This document shows, piece after piece, positions 15,208 to 24,013 of a stretch of 33,311 nt of DNA. Below the pieces are notes generated by a model. It did no database searches and was not told where the DNA came from. It worked only from the letters and a program-made list of their open reading frames with translations. The stretch lies in the NCBI RefSeq assembly GCF_009733865.1, contig NZ_WOFB01000041.1, positions 1-33,311 on the forward strand. Direction: 5' to 3'. Position 1 is the stretch's first letter. Each line of letters begins with the position of its first letter. The DNA is from Oceanobacillus salinisoli (GTDB taxonomy: Bacteria > Bacillota > Bacilli > Bacillales > Amphibacillaceae). The position numbers and the translations under genes are program-made.

Positions 15208-15227
15208 AATGATTAATAATTATCATT
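15208..15227 (-). promoter_or_regulatory. AATGATAA-type motif upstream of the siaP -35 box
   Basis: AATGAT (15208-15213) and ATCATT (15222-15227) form an imperfect palindrome starting 12 bp upstream of the -35 box. The minus-strand half AATGATAA also occurs, plus-strand, twice in the nanE-sialidase intergenic region at 16916 and 16936, so this may be a shared regulator site. Confidence 0.45.
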
Positions 15228-15235
15228 GACAGAAC

Positions 15236-16102
15236 TTACAAGTAGGTATCCGCAATCTCCCTTGCCTTTAATACTCCTTCTTCTGATAGGGCTTTCATTG
15301 GTTTTCTGCAAAAACCCGCAGAAATTCCTTTATATTTCAAAATTTCCTTAATGGTTTGATACAGACCATTATCTAAAATTGCGGAGATTAAATCATTACT
15401 GACTTTTTGTAATTCTCTAGCTTCATCTATCTTTCCTTTTTGAGCCAATTCAAAAATTTGCTTAGCTCTTTGTCCATTAACATTAAATGTACTTCCAATC
15501 GCTCCATCCACATTCAGCACACTCGCAGAAAGCAGCATTTCATCAAAACCGGAATAAATAAATTTCTCAGGGTATGCATGGCGAAGTCGTTCCAATAAGA
15601 AAAAGTCTGGAGCTGTAAATTTCACCCCAATTACTTTTTCATTTTCAAATAGTTCTCCAAACTGCTCCAGATTCATATTGACTCCTGTTAATGCTGGAAT
15701 CGAATAAATAATGAAATCATTATCTACACTATCTAAAATCGTAAAATAATAATCTTTTATCTCTTCAAAGTCAAACTTATAGTAGAATGGGGTCACCGCA
15801 GAAATAGCATCATAGTTTAAGTCCGTAGCAAATTTTGCTAGATTCACCGCCTCATCAACATTAAGGGAACCGACCTGTGCTATCAGTTTGACAGAATCCC
15901 CCGCTTCATCCTTCACAATTTCAAAAATCCGCTTTTTTTGCTCCGTAGAAATTAGAAAATTTTCCCCTGTACTTCCATTTACATACAACCCATCGATTTT
16001 AGAAACATCGATATTATATCTGACAATTTCTCTAAGCCCTTTTTCATCGATGTTTCCCTGCTCATCAAATGAACACATCAATGCTGAAAATAAACCTTTC
16101 AT
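15236..16102 (-). CDS. nanA: N-acetylneuraminate lyase
   Basis: A 288-residue TIM-barrel enzyme of the DHDPS/NAL family that splits Neu5Ac into ManNAc and pyruvate through a Schiff base. Visible markers: NGSTGENFLIS near 42-52 (pyruvate carboxylate binding), FYYKFDFEEIKDYYF near 106, catalytic tyrosine in YSIPALTG near 135, and the Schiff-base lysine in GVKFTAPDF near 162. Full family length. AAGAGGAGA lies ahead of the ATG at 16102, 15 bp behind nanE, and both share the promoter at 16875-16903. Confidence 0.95.
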   Translation of the reverse strand: MKGLFSALMCSFDEQGNIDEKGLREIVRYNIDVSKIDGLYVNGSTGENFLISTEQKKRIFEIVKDEAGDSVKLIAQVGSLNVDEAVNLAKFATDLNYDAISAVTPFYYKFDFEEIKDYYFTILDSVDNDFIIYSIPALTGVNMNLEQFGELFENEKVIGVKFTAPDFFLLERLRHAYPEKFIYSGFDEMLLSASVLNVDGAIGSTFNVNGQRAKQIFELAQKGKIDEARELQKVSNDLISAILDNGLYQTIKEILKYKGISAGFCRKPMKALSEEGVLKAREIADTYL

Positions 16103-16117
16103 TCATACCATCTCCTC

Positions 16118-16813
16118 TTACTTTATTATTTCTTCCGTTGCTTCATTTACAGCCATGGCAAACTTCCTAGTAATGACTTGTGGGCGTGTAATAGCACTGC
16201 CGACGACAACAGCGTGTGCCCCTAACTGAAGTGCTCTTTTCGCTTTCTCAGGAGTATCAAAATTCCCTTCTGCAATAACCGGAATAGAGACTTTATCCAG
16301 TATTTCTTCCAAAACAAGTAACGGGACAGATTCTATAGAGTAAGGTGTATACCCTGCTAAAGTGGGAGCTACAATGTCCATTCCAGCCTGTTCAGCATAT
16401 ACTGCCTCTTCTACTGTGGATACATCTCCCATAAATAGCTGATCCGGATATGATTGTTTAATTCTACTAAAAAAAACATCAAAACTTTCTCCATTTGGTC
16501 TGATTTGTTTGGTAGCATCCATTGCAATGATGTCAACACCTTCCCTATAGAGTTCATCCACCTCAGATTTAGTAGGTGTGATAAAAACATCACTATCCGA
16601 AAAATCCTTTTTAATGATTCCGATAATAGGTAGATCTACTTCCCTCTTAATCGCTTGGATATCTCTTACGGTATTTGCACGAATTCCAGCTGCCCCACCT
16701 TGCTTTGCTGCCAGGGCCATTTTCCCCATAATATAATCGTCATGTAACGGCTCATCCTCCAAAGCCTGACAGGAAACAATTAATTTCCTGTAAATCTTAT
16801 CTATTGTCGTCAT
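16118..16813 (-). CDS. nanE: N-acetylmannosamine-6-phosphate 2-epimerase
   Basis: A 231-residue TIM-barrel epimerase that converts ManNAc-6-P to GlcNAc-6-P. Diagnostic stretches: [15 protein letters not shown] near 11-25, [18 protein letters not shown] near 34-51, [19 protein letters not shown] near 98 and [19 protein letters not shown] with [10 protein letters not shown] near the end. A longer reading frame exists, but the ATG at 16813 is chosen because AAGGAGA precedes it and family members start MTT-like just here. It is the first gene of the minus-strand nan cluster and is divergent from the sialidase. Confidence 0.93.
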   Translation of the reverse strand: MTTIDKIYRKLIVSCQALEDEPLHDDYIMGKMALAAKQGGAAGIRANTVRDIQAIKREVDLPIIGIIKKDFSDSDVFITPTKSEVDELYREGVDIIAMDATKQIRPNGESFDVFFSRIKQSYPDQLFMGDVSTVEEAVYAEQAGMDIVAPTLAGYTPYSIESVPLLVLEEILDKVSIPVIAEGNFDTPEKAKRALQLGAHAVVVGSAITRPQVITRKFAMAVNEATEEIIK

Positions 16814-16852
16814 ATAAAATCTCCTTATCCCCTCATTTACAACATCCAAAAT

Positions 16853-16866
16853 ATAAAACGCTTTCA
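16853..16866 (-). promoter_or_regulatory. candidate cre site (CcpA) in the nanE leader
   Basis: Minus-strand TGAAAGCGTTTTAT matches 12 of 14 positions of the cre consensus TGWAANCGNTNWCA. It lies just downstream of the -10 box of the nanE promoter, a position where CcpA acts as a roadblock or repressor. Catabolite repression of sialic acid use would be expected. Confidence 0.5.
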
Positions 16867-16874
16867 ACAACCAA

Positions 16875-16903
16875 ACTATATCATTTTGATTGTTTACTGT
16901 CAA
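16875..16903 (-). promoter_or_regulatory. nanE-nanA promoter
   Basis: Minus-strand TTGACA (16898-16903), 17-bp spacer, TATAGT (16875-16880), 62 bp before the nanE ATG. It is divergent from the sialidase promoter. Confidence 0.8.
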
Positions 16904-16915
16904 TATATTATTTAA

Positions 16916-16945
16916 AAATGATAACATTATTTCATAAATGATAAC
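16916..16945. promoter_or_regulatory. two direct AAATGATAAC motifs between divergent nan promoters
   Basis: AAATGATAAC occurs at 16916-16925 and again at 16936-16945, exactly 20 bp apart, so both face the same side of the helix. They begin 12 bp upstream of the nanE -35 box, the same distance as the AATGATAA motif ahead of siaP, and lie 23 bp before the sialidase -35 box. A common activator or repressor site is likely. Confidence 0.5.
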
Positions 16946-16968
16946 TAATTTTCATTCCAAATAAACAT

Positions 16969-16997
16969 TTGACAACAGATTATGATTATGTTATTGT
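16969..16997 (+). promoter_or_regulatory. sialidase promoter
   Basis: Plus-strand TTGACA (16969-16974), 17-bp spacer, TATTGT (16992-16997), leaving a leader of about 100 nt before the sialidase ATG. The leader has an extra AAGGAGGGG (17033) not followed by a usable start. Confidence 0.75.
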
Positions 16998-17102
16998 TTT
17001 CAATGATTTATGAATTTTAAATAAATTACAAAAAGGAGGGGTTTTACAGGAGATTTGAACGAGATTATATAAACTTTTAATTTGAATAAAGGAGGATTTT
17101 AG

Positions 17103-19520
17103 ATGAAAAGAATAGTACTCGTGTTATTTGCAATCGTCATTACTCTTGGAACGATACCTATTGAAAGTAAAGGACATGCTGAAGCCTCTTCAGAACATCC
17201 TGAACCAATCATTCGTGTAGAAAATGAAACGATTGGCAATGGGTATTTTACGGATTTAAACGATGAAATTGACCATCTACAACAATTAGATGAGGGAACC
17301 ATTATTGTCCGGTTTCGCTATACCGGTTCCTCGATAATGTCTCTGTTTTCTTTAAGTAACAGTCAACTGTTTGATGGTCATTTTCATTTGTATATCTCCC
17401 CTTCCGCTGTAGGAAGTGAAAACCGCTATTCCAAACCTGGAGAGTCTAAAGAAAATATTCATGTATCAGCGTCTGCAAACTTGGAAAAAGGGAATGTATA
17501 CACACTTGCAATGGTCGCAAGTAAAGACGAAGGATACAAATACTTCTTGGATGGGGAACTAATTAAAGAGGATGCGGATTCCCCCAAAAAATTTCTAAGC
17601 AATATTTACAGTCCAGATAGTGCACAATTAGGACGTACAGAAAGAGCTAGCGGCGGAAATCCATATGAATTTAGTGGCGATATTGACTTTGCAGAGATTT
17701 ACAGCGAGCCACTTTCAAACGAAATATTGGCAGCGATTACAGGGGCAACTGCACAGGAGCCTCTAATCCATCCAATGCCGGAAGAAGCATTTGTCACAGA
17801 GCCATTTAATGTCTTCTACCCAGGATTCATGGATTCCAATAACTATCGTATTCCTGCATTGCTTTACACAGAAAAAGGCACACTCATCGCAGGGATAGAC
17901 CGCCGTGTAGAAAGTGGCGCAGACTCGCCAAACAATATTGATGCCGTCATTCGCAGAAGTTTTGACGACGGTACGACCTGGGAAGAGGACGGTATTGTTA
18001 TCAATGACTACCCAGATCAAGCATCCAATATTGACCTCGCCTTATTACAGGATCAATTAAATGAAAGAATTCTTGCGTTAGTCGATGGTTTCCCGCATGG
18101 CGCCGGGTTGATGGGTGGATTTGGTGTTAATTCATTAAAAGGCACTGGTTTTAAAACGATAGATGGAGAAAAATATATGTTCCTAACAGATGGAGATGAA
18201 AAGGAATATACGATTAGGGAAGAAGGAACAGTATATGATGATGCAGGAGATGCAACATCATACACGGTAGATGACAAGAGAAATTTATATCTTAATGGAG
18301 AAAAGATAGATAATATATTTAGTGAAACTTCTCCTTTAAAACCTTTTAAAACATCCTATTTAGAGTTATATGTCAGTGACGATGAGGGAGAAACATGGTC
18401 AGGAACGATTGATCTAAATGACGAAGTAAAAGAAGAGTGGATGGCATTCCTTGGAACAGGACCAGGAAATGGAATTCAGCTAACTCAAGGTAAACATGAA
18501 GGAAGACTTGTATTCCCAGTATATTTCCTAAACGATAATTACAAGCAAGCGAGTGCCGTAATCTACAGTGATGATAATGGTCAAACTTGGCATCGCGGAG
18601 AATCGCCAAATGAAGGAAGAATTGTAGAAAATGGGCAAGTCATTCATGAGAAAGACTTTAACGACAGCCAATATGAAGTGACAGAGGCACAAGTGGTAGA
18701 AATGCCTGATGGACAATTAAAGATGTTTATGAGAAACCACTCAGGATATGCCCAAATTGCAACAAGTTTTGATGGTGGTGAAACGTGGGATTCTGAAGTA
18801 GTAACCGAAGAAGCGTTAGTTGCTCCTTACAGCCAAATGTCGGCTATCCGTTACAATGGACAAATTGACGATAAGGAAGCAGTCATCTTCTCCAGCGCCA
18901 ACGACCATGTAAGCCGTGTCAATGGTACTATAAGAATCGGTTTGATTGAAGAGGACGGTACTCATGATAATGGACGTACCAAATATACATTTGACTGGAA
19001 ATATGAGCAGCTCGTGAAAGAAGGAGCATATGGCTATTCCAGTTTAACTAACCTATCCAACGGAGATATTGGCTTATTCTATGAGGGAACAGCCAATACC
19101 GTTATGGATTTCATTAAGTTTAATGTAGATTACCTAAAATGGGATAAATATAAGGAACCCCCTTTACCTGAAATAGAATCCTTTAACGTTATTTCTAAAA
19201 CACCAGATGTTTATCGTCCCGGGGACACAGTACAATTGGAAGTCGTTTTTGATGACTACGTTCTTTTAATGGCTAATAGACAACTTATCACCGAAATAGG
19301 CGGAGCGAATGTTCCATTTTACCTAGTGGAGCAAATGGGAACAAACCGTTTCATCTTTGAAGGTGAATTACCGGAATTACCTCCAAGATCATACGAATTG
19401 AATGCAAGGTTTGATGAAGGTCTGAGAATTTACAATGTGTATGGACAGACATTGGAGGAAGATATTCAACTTACCGATAGTATTCGTGTTGCGGCAAGTG
19501 GGAATGGAGGAACAAAATAG
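17103..19520 (+). CDS. secreted multidomain sialidase (neuraminidase, GH33)
   Basis: An 805-residue exported exo-alpha-sialidase. Residues 1-28 are a Sec signal peptide (MKRIVLVLFAIVITLG, cleavage near GHAEA). Residues about 35-215 look like a CBM40 sialic-acid-binding lectin domain. The six-bladed catalytic domain starts with the arginine motif YRIP (248-251) and has four Asp boxes: SFDDGTTW (286), SDDEGETW (425), SDDNGQTW (489) and SFDGGETW (555). Glu528 in TEAQVV and Tyr645 in GYSSL are candidate catalytic residues. The stretch of about 330-410 (TIDGEKYMFLTDGDEKEYTI onward) is the inserted beta-domain found in NanB/NanI-type enzymes. Residues about 715-800 resemble an Ig-like C-terminal module. 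No LPXTG anchor is seen, so it is likely released. Its products feed the divergent SiaPQM-NanA-NanE pathway. GGAGG precedes the ATG. Confidence 0.95.
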   Translation: MKRIVLVLFAIVITLGTIPIESKGHAEASSEHPEPIIRVENETIGNGYFTDLNDEIDHLQQLDEGTIIVRFRYTGSSIMSLFSLSNSQLFDGHFHLYISPSAVGSENRYSKPGESKENIHVSASANLEKGNVYTLAMVASKDEGYKYFLDGELIKEDADSPKKFLSNIYSPDSAQLGRTERASGGNPYEFSGDIDFAEIYSEPLSNEILAAITGATAQEPLIHPMPEEAFVTEPFNVFYPGFMDSNNYRIPALLYTEKGTLIAGIDRRVESGADSPNNIDAVIRRSFDDGTTWEEDGIVINDYPDQASNIDLALLQDQLNERILALVDGFPHGAGLMGGFGVNSLKGTGFKTIDGEKYMFLTDGDEKEYTIREEGTVYDDAGDATSYTVDDKRNLYLNGEKIDNIFSETSPLKPFKTSYLELYVSDDEGETWSGTIDLNDEVKEEWMAFLGTGPGNGIQLTQGKHEGRLVFPVYFLNDNYKQASAVIYSDDNGQTWHRGESPNEGRIVENGQVIHEKDFNDSQYEVTEAQVVEMPDGQLKMFMRNHSGYAQIATSFDGGETWDSEVVTEEALVAPYSQMSAIRYNGQIDDKEAVIFSSANDHVSRVNGTIRIGLIEEDGTHDNGRTKYTFDWKYEQLVKEGAYGYSSLTNLSNGDIGLFYEGTANTVMDFIKFNVDYLKWDKYKEPPLPEIESFNVISKTPDVYRPGDTVQLEVVFDDYVLLMANRQLITEIGGANVPFYLVEQMGTNRFIFEGELPELPPRSYELNARFDEGLRIYNVYGQTLEEDIQLTDSIRVAASGNGGTK

Positions 19521-19549
19521 GCAGTACAAAGAGGTGTGATCCTTTTATC

Positions 19550-19582
19550 GGTGCCTGTTACTTCCCGGATTTTGTCGAATGG
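19550..19582 (+). repeat. interspersed element, copy 4
   Basis: GGTGCCTGTTACTTCCCGG followed by ATTTTGTCGAATGG, 30 bp after the sialidase stop. Nearly identical to the copy at 1270-1302. Confidence 0.85.
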
Positions 19583-19639
19583 TTTCATAGCGCCCCCTTC
19601 TTTTTATCCAGAATGTTTCTGTGGTCTTTAAAAAGCAAA

Positions 19640-19671
19640 AGACCGAATCGTGCTTCTGTACGATTCGGTCT
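19640..19671 (-). terminator. terminator between sialidase and the rlo remnant
   Basis: A 12-bp perfect stem (AGACCGAATCGT / ACGATTCGGTCT) with an 8-nt loop. On the minus strand it is followed by TTTTGCTTTTT, so it best fits the end of the rloB transcript, but it could also stop the convergent sialidase transcript. Confidence 0.75.
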
Positions 19672-19798
19672 CTATAAGTAAACAGAAACAAAACCTTTTA
19701 GCTAATTACAATGATCTGTAACAGGGTTCCCATGGGATTTTCAGATAGTCCACCTTGTTTACTTGACATGTTTATATAATTTCTATTCTACATCGCTT

Positions 19799-20508
19799 TC
19801 AACTATCTTTCATTCGAGTAACTAATAAACCGATATTAGAACCTAATGAATCAAACATTTCAGGAAGTCTTTGTTCAAACATTGCTTCTTGTTCTACAGC
19901 TAAATCTATCCTATCTTTAAACCTTGTAAACTTAATATTTCTTTTATTATATCCACCAAGTCTATTTGATAATTCCTTCTATATATATCTTTTATTTTTA
20001 TTTACATTCTTATTTTCTAATAATTCCTTTTTATCATAGTCCTCTATTTCGGGTAAATGAAGCAGTAACCAAAACTCAATTTTGGCGTTTGTAAATCCTA
20101 TATGAATTCCTTCTTCCTCACACTTTTGATAAACTTTATCAAATTGCTCAGCACTAAAATTTCCAGGATCTCTATCAAGAACCAACCAAAGTTCATCTAT
20201 ATCTTCATCGTAATTTACCAAAGGGTGATCACTTTTTTCTGTATTTTCCATTATTCTTAGAAACTCATTTAATAAATGCAGCGGATGACTATCAGTTATT
20301 TTGTTCATCTCTGCCAACAACAACAATATCTATAAGGGGGTAAATATCTAATTCTTTTCTTATAGTTAAAAATACCATTAAAATAATCTTCTTCCGCCTT
20401 ACTACCTTCAAATGAAAAAAATTCCCTTTTAGGTAACATTTCAACGTTTATATTCGACCTAACACCGAAAGACTTTGGCACACGAAAATTAATTTCCTTC
20501 ATTGTCAT
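19799..20508 (-). pseudogene. rloB: decayed RloB-family gene
   Basis: The coding content is spread over several minus-strand frames but in correct order: MTMKEINFRVPKSF then REFFSFEGSKAEEDYFNGI; then ELDIYPLIDIVVVGRDE in a second frame; then SHPLHLLNEFL, DELWLVLDRDPGNFSAEQF and AKIEFWLLLHL in a third; then NRLGGYNKRNIKFTRFKDRI to MFDSLGSNIGLLVTRMKDS in a fourth, ending at 19799. These match the Toprim-like RloB family (EGxxTE-type start, DxD in LDRD). At least three indels prevent translation of a full protein. RloB usually accompanies the ATPase RloA, whose remnant overlaps the start here. Sequencing error in A/T runs is possible for one indel but unlikely for all. Confidence 0.75.
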
Positions 20509-20729
20509 TACCTACATATGAATCGAAATTTTTAAAAACAGGAACTGCTCCATATCTCCCCTCTAATTAATCTTTCTCTATTTTCTTATCATAACGGACT
20601 TTAAAATTGTCCAAAGAATATAAAATAGAACTATAATCTTTTTTCCTCTCTACAAACCATTTCATCTCTGCGCAAAAGCTAAAGATCAGGTAAACTTGAT
20701 TCATGAGTTATAATTATTAATTGATTCTT
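20489..20729 (-). pseudogene. rloA: 3' remnant of an RloA-type (AAA15) ATPase gene
   Basis: Only the last 80 or so codons survive. One frame reads NQLIIITHESSLPDL, an in-frame TAG, then LLRRDE; after a 1-base frame change comes WFVERKKDYSSILYSLDNF and KVRYDKKIEKD, an in-frame TAA, then LEGRYGAVPVFKNFDSY. The THESSL (Walker B/H-loop region), RRDE..WFVE and GRYGAVP motifs are those of RloA-like AAA15 ATPases. The ATP-binding N-terminus and the rest of the gene are gone, apparently replaced by the chemoreceptor promoter region. Its stop overlaps the rloB start, as in intact rloAB pairs. Confidence 0.7.
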
Positions 20730-20756
20730 TAGCATCCATACCCACTAAATCCATAC

Positions 20757-20783
20757 TAAATTTTCCCATAACACTGCCGATAT
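20757..20783 (+). promoter_or_regulatory. SigD promoter of the chemoreceptor gene
   Basis: TAAA (20757-20760), 15-bp spacer, GCCGATAT (20776-20783): a perfect match to the SigD consensus, 45 bp ahead of the chemoreceptor start. Confidence 0.92.
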
Positions 20784-20828
20784 AAAAGGATATGTACTTG
20801 CAACCAGAATTAAGAAAAGGGGTTTAAA

Positions 20829-22811
20829 ATGAAGAAATTATTCAGACAAAACAGCATCAACCAAAAACTTTTAACCATTATTTTGGCAATTACGATTTTA
20901 TCTTTAACCGTTACGGTGGCGGTTATTTACATGACAACGGATCGTGGATTTGAGAAGCTGGTGACAAACCAGCAATCCGAAATCGAGCATACGGTACAAA
21001 CACAGTTTGATAAAGTCGCAGCAGATCTTCAGGAGCTAACGGAAATGTATGCCAGCAATCCTGAAATCATTGCAACTTATCAGACAGATAACAGGGATGA
21101 AATGGAGGATTCCATCCAAACTATCTATTCCCAACTGGAGCAGGAGCATCAGCTGAATGTATTTGAACTTGGAGATACGACAGGGGCGGTACTACTCCGT
21201 GGGCATAACCCGGAAAAATTTGGAGATGACAAAAGTGATTTACCAGCCATTCAGAAAGCATTAAATGGAGACCTTGCATCCGGATTTGAATTTGGCAGCA
21301 GCGGGCTGTCGGTTCGTGCTTTTGCCCCAATTATCGATCAAAATGAGGTCATTGGAACACTGCAAACCGGTGTCGATGATTCTTTTCTCGATGAACTGCA
21401 AAACATGCTCCAAGGTGTAACCATTGATTTATATAATAATGAAGGGGAAATTGTTGTCTCTTCTGACGAGTCACATGTTGGAAATACAATCGGAAATCAC
21501 TCCTGGCTAGACACTATACAAAATGGAGAAAGTGTATCCAGACAGAACGGCGGAATATTGTCATCCTACATACCAATGTTTGATCCGACAAATACAGAAA
21601 TTATTGGAATGATTGGCATTAGCCAGGACATTTCCGTTATCACGGATACAAAAGAACAAATCGTTTCCATTTCCCTCATTATTCTGGCGGTAACGGTTGT
21701 CATTACGGCGATTCTTGCCATTATCTTTAGCCGTTCGATTTCCAAGCCGATCAAACAAGCGGCAGGTTACATGCTTGAATTTTCCAAAGGGAACTTGAAA
21801 ACAGATATAAAAGATGTAAAGCGACACGATGAAATCGGTAAATTAATGGAATGCATGAAAACGATGCAAAGCAACCTGGTGAATACGATGTCCAGTGTTA
21901 CAGCAGCTTCCAATGATGTCGCAGCACATAGTGAAGAGCTGACACAAGCAGCTGGTGAAGTATCCTCCGGGTCTGAGCAAATCGCCCGCACCATGGAGGA
22001 AATTTCCAGTGGAACGGAATCACAAGCAAATGCCGCTGGAGAACTGGCCACCTCCATGGGGAATTTTTCAGGAAAAGTTCAGGATGCCAATGAAAAAGGA
22101 GAACAGATGAAACAATCCTCCCTGGAAGTAACTAATATGGTCAGTCAGGGACAAAAAATGATGGCGTCTTCCAGTAATCAAATGCAGAAAATTGATGATA
22201 TGATCCGGGAATCCGTAACGAAAATGAACAACCTGGCTACACAATCCAAACAAATTTCCAATCTCGTATCCATAATTGATAATGTTGCAGACCAAACGAA
22301 TTTACTGGCACTTAATGCAGCAATTGAAGCAGCGCGGGCAGGAGAGCATGGCAAGGGATTTGCGGTTGTTGCCGATGAGGTAAGAAAGCTTGCAGAACAA
22401 GTCTCCACATCTGTCGGGGAAATCACCCAAGTTGTTGATACGATTCAATCCGAGTCCCAAGGTGTCTCAAACTCACTGCGCGAAGGATATGAAGAAGTAG
22501 AAATTGGAACGGACCAGATCCGTACAACGGCAAATACCTTTGAAGACATCCATGCTGCGATTTCTAAGATGACAGAAAACATTCATGTAATTACTGATAC
22601 CTTGTCCACCATTACAGCAGAAAGCGAGGAAATGAACAGCACCATCCAGGAAATCTCAGCAACTGCTGAAGAATCAGCAGCCGGCATTGAACAAACATCT
22701 GCCACCGCCCAGCAGTCAAGCGGATCGATGGAAGAAGTTGCAGGAAGCTCCGAGGAATTGGCTAAATTGGCTGAACGGTTGAATGAATTGGTGCGGAGAT
22801 TTGAAGTGTAA
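20829..22811 (+). CDS. methyl-accepting chemotaxis protein with extracytoplasmic Cache-type sensor
   Basis: A 660-residue chemoreceptor. A first membrane helix (about 13-33) and second (about 277-300) bracket an extracytoplasmic sensor of about 240 residues containing [20 protein letters not shown], typical of double-Cache sensors. A HAMP linker ([20 protein letters not shown], about 300-350) joins a long coiled coil whose signalling tip reads [20 protein letters not shown], then [17 protein letters not shown]. No NWETF-type CheR tether is present at the C-terminus. The SigD promoter directly upstream links it to the flagellar regulon. Ligand unknown; sialic acid is tempting from the neighbourhood, but nothing in the sequence shows it. 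Confidence 0.93.
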   Translation: MKKLFRQNSINQKLLTIILAITILSLTVTVAVIYMTTDRGFEKLVTNQQSEIEHTVQTQFDKVAADLQELTEMYASNPEIIATYQTDNRDEMEDSIQTIYSQLEQEHQLNVFELGDTTGAVLLRGHNPEKFGDDKSDLPAIQKALNGDLASGFEFGSSGLSVRAFAPIIDQNEVIGTLQTGVDDSFLDELQNMLQGVTIDLYNNEGEIVVSSDESHVGNTIGNHSWLDTIQNGESVSRQNGGILSSYIPMFDPTNTEIIGMIGISQDISVITDTKEQIVSISLIILAVTVVITAILAIIFSRSISKPIKQAAGYMLEFSKGNLKTDIKDVKRHDEIGKLMECMKTMQSNLVNTMSSVTAASNDVAAHSEELTQAAGEVSSGSEQIARTMEEISSGTESQANAAGELATSMGNFSGKVQDANEKGEQMKQSSLEVTNMVSQGQKMMASSSNQMQKIDDMIRESVTKMNNLATQSKQISNLVSIIDNVADQTNLLALNAAIEAARAGEHGKGFAVVADEVRKLAEQVSTSVGEITQVVDTIQSESQGVSNSLREGYEEVEIGTDQIRTTANTFEDIHAAISKMTENIHVITDTLSTITAESEEMNSTIQEISATAEESAAGIEQTSATAQQSSGSMEEVAGSSEELAKLAERLNELVRRFEV

Positions 22812-22823
22812 TAAGATTTGAGG

Positions 22824-22858
22824 AAGCAAGAGCATGTTGGAGTGCTCTTGCTTTTTTT
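22824..22858 (+). terminator. chemoreceptor terminator
   Basis: AGCAAGAGCA and TGCTCTTGCT form a 10-bp perfect stem with an 8-nt loop followed by a T-run, 13 bp after the stop codon. Confidence 0.92.
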
Positions 22859-22876
22859 GGTTGGAGAGGATGGAGG

Positions 22877-22945
22877 ATCGTTTTTCGATGGTGCTCGCTC
22901 GATTCTTGCTTCGCGCCGCTCGTTCTTCGGTGGTGCTCGCTCGTA
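22877..22945. repeat. 21-bp-period array B (four units)
   Basis: CTCG-type cores at 22877 (ATCG), 22898, 22919 and 22940 are exactly 21 bp apart; GGTGCTCGCTCG appears twice, 42 bp apart. Same family as arrays at 1427, 25532, 32404 and 33215. Confidence 0.65.
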
Positions 22946-23222
22946 TTTATATTTTCGTATTATGTATCAATATACAACTGAAGTGGTTAGCTGAAAAAGA
23001 TAGAACACGGGTATTTTATTAGCAGCTCGACGAAGCCCTCCCATAGCAATAATGGTCCAGGAAGAATGGTCTTACTAAATTAACAGGCTATATCTGAACA
23101 GCCCTTAACACCCTCTTTTCAGCACGCTCTGTTCAAGTACGGTAGGGATCTTACTCCTTCATCTTCACCCATTTCTTTCCTCACAACTCACATCAAAACA
23201 AGGTTCTATCTATCCGACAAAC
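22946..23222. other. gene-free stretch, nothing recognised
   Basis: No credible gene, RNA or strong hairpin was recognised between array B and the interspersed element at 23223. Confidence 0.5.
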
Positions 23223-23252
23223 TTCGACAAAATCCGGGAAGTGACAGGCACC
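23223..23252 (-). repeat. interspersed element, copy 5
   Basis: Minus-strand GGTGCCTGTCACTTCCCGG followed by ATTTTGTCGAA, six bases from the stop of the DUF218 gene. It is the only minus-strand copy in the window. Confidence 0.85.
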
Positions 23253-23258
23253 ACCGCT

Positions 23259-23906
23259 TCATGACTCCCTCTCCATCTGAAATTGTTCCAGAAATAAGTA
23301 GTGCATAAATTTCAAGTATTCCGTTGCAACACGCTGTATATCCTCCCTATTGTTATACCAACCGCTTGCCTGAAAAGGATCATAGGGAGTAGGCGCAGAA
23401 TAAATTTCTACATCCAAATCCTCTAACGCTTTATTAAAAATGACTTTAGCCCGCTGTGAATGAAACTTTGAAGTCACAAGGATGATAGTATCCATATCCA
23501 GTCGGTCTTCTAAATAATCTGCAATGGCTAAAGCTTCATCTTTCGTGCTTTGAGCATCGCCGGGGAGAATCCTAATATCATCTTCTACGACCCCTGATTC
23601 GACTAACACATTTTTGCTATTTTCTGTATCACCAATAATCGTTATTCCTCTACGCTGCAATTCTTCTCCACCTGTAATATGGGAGCGCACCATAAGTATA
23701 CTGTCGGCCTTACCTTGTCCATAGAGGTCAGCAGCTCCAAGCGCCCGGTCAGCCACACTTCCCATCAACAGCACAATAACAGCATGATCCACATCTTCTA
23801 TATTATCCTCAGCTACTAGTAACTCTCCACCAAAGCGAAAAAATACAATGGCAACAGCAGCTACTAGAATCATAGATATAATGAACAAACGAATTCTCTT
23901 TTTCAA
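23259..23906 (-). CDS. DUF218 (YdcF-like) membrane-anchored protein
   Basis: A 215-residue protein with one N-terminal membrane helix (about residues 5-27, LFIISMILVAAVAIVFF) and an extracytoplasmic DUF218/YdcF domain. Family features include VIVLLMGSVADRALGAADLY, where a nucleotide-fold glycine-rich start is expected, NSKNVLVESG near 98, and STKDEALAIADYL followed by TIILVTSKFHSQRAKVIF. The family is linked to envelope or polysaccharide functions but has no settled reaction. I place the start at the TTG at 23906 because AAGGAGG lies 5 bp before it and no ATG is available; an upstream TTG frame (23936) lacks such a site. Single-gene unit. Confidence 0.75.
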   Translation of the reverse strand: MKKRIRLFIISMILVAAVAIVFFRFGGELLVAEDNIEDVDHAVIVLLMGSVADRALGAADLYGQGKADSILMVRSHITGGEELQRRGITIIGDTENSKNVLVESGVVEDDIRILPGDAQSTKDEALAIADYLEDRLDMDTIILVTSKFHSQRAKVIFNKALEDLDVEIYSAPTPYDPFQASGWYNNREDIQRVATEYLKFMHYLFLEQFQMERES

Positions 23907-24013
23907 AATAGCCTCCTTGTTTTTGCCGTGGAACAAGTTCTAAATAGTTCCACATTTTACAAATATCTTATCATACAGAAGAAAAAGCAACAGTAACTTG
24001 ATTGTACTAATTC

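Noticed and set aside
22834-23022. Plus-strand 62-codon frame after the chemoreceptor
   Set aside because: Starts inside the terminator and runs through array B; no ribosome site or recognisable protein.
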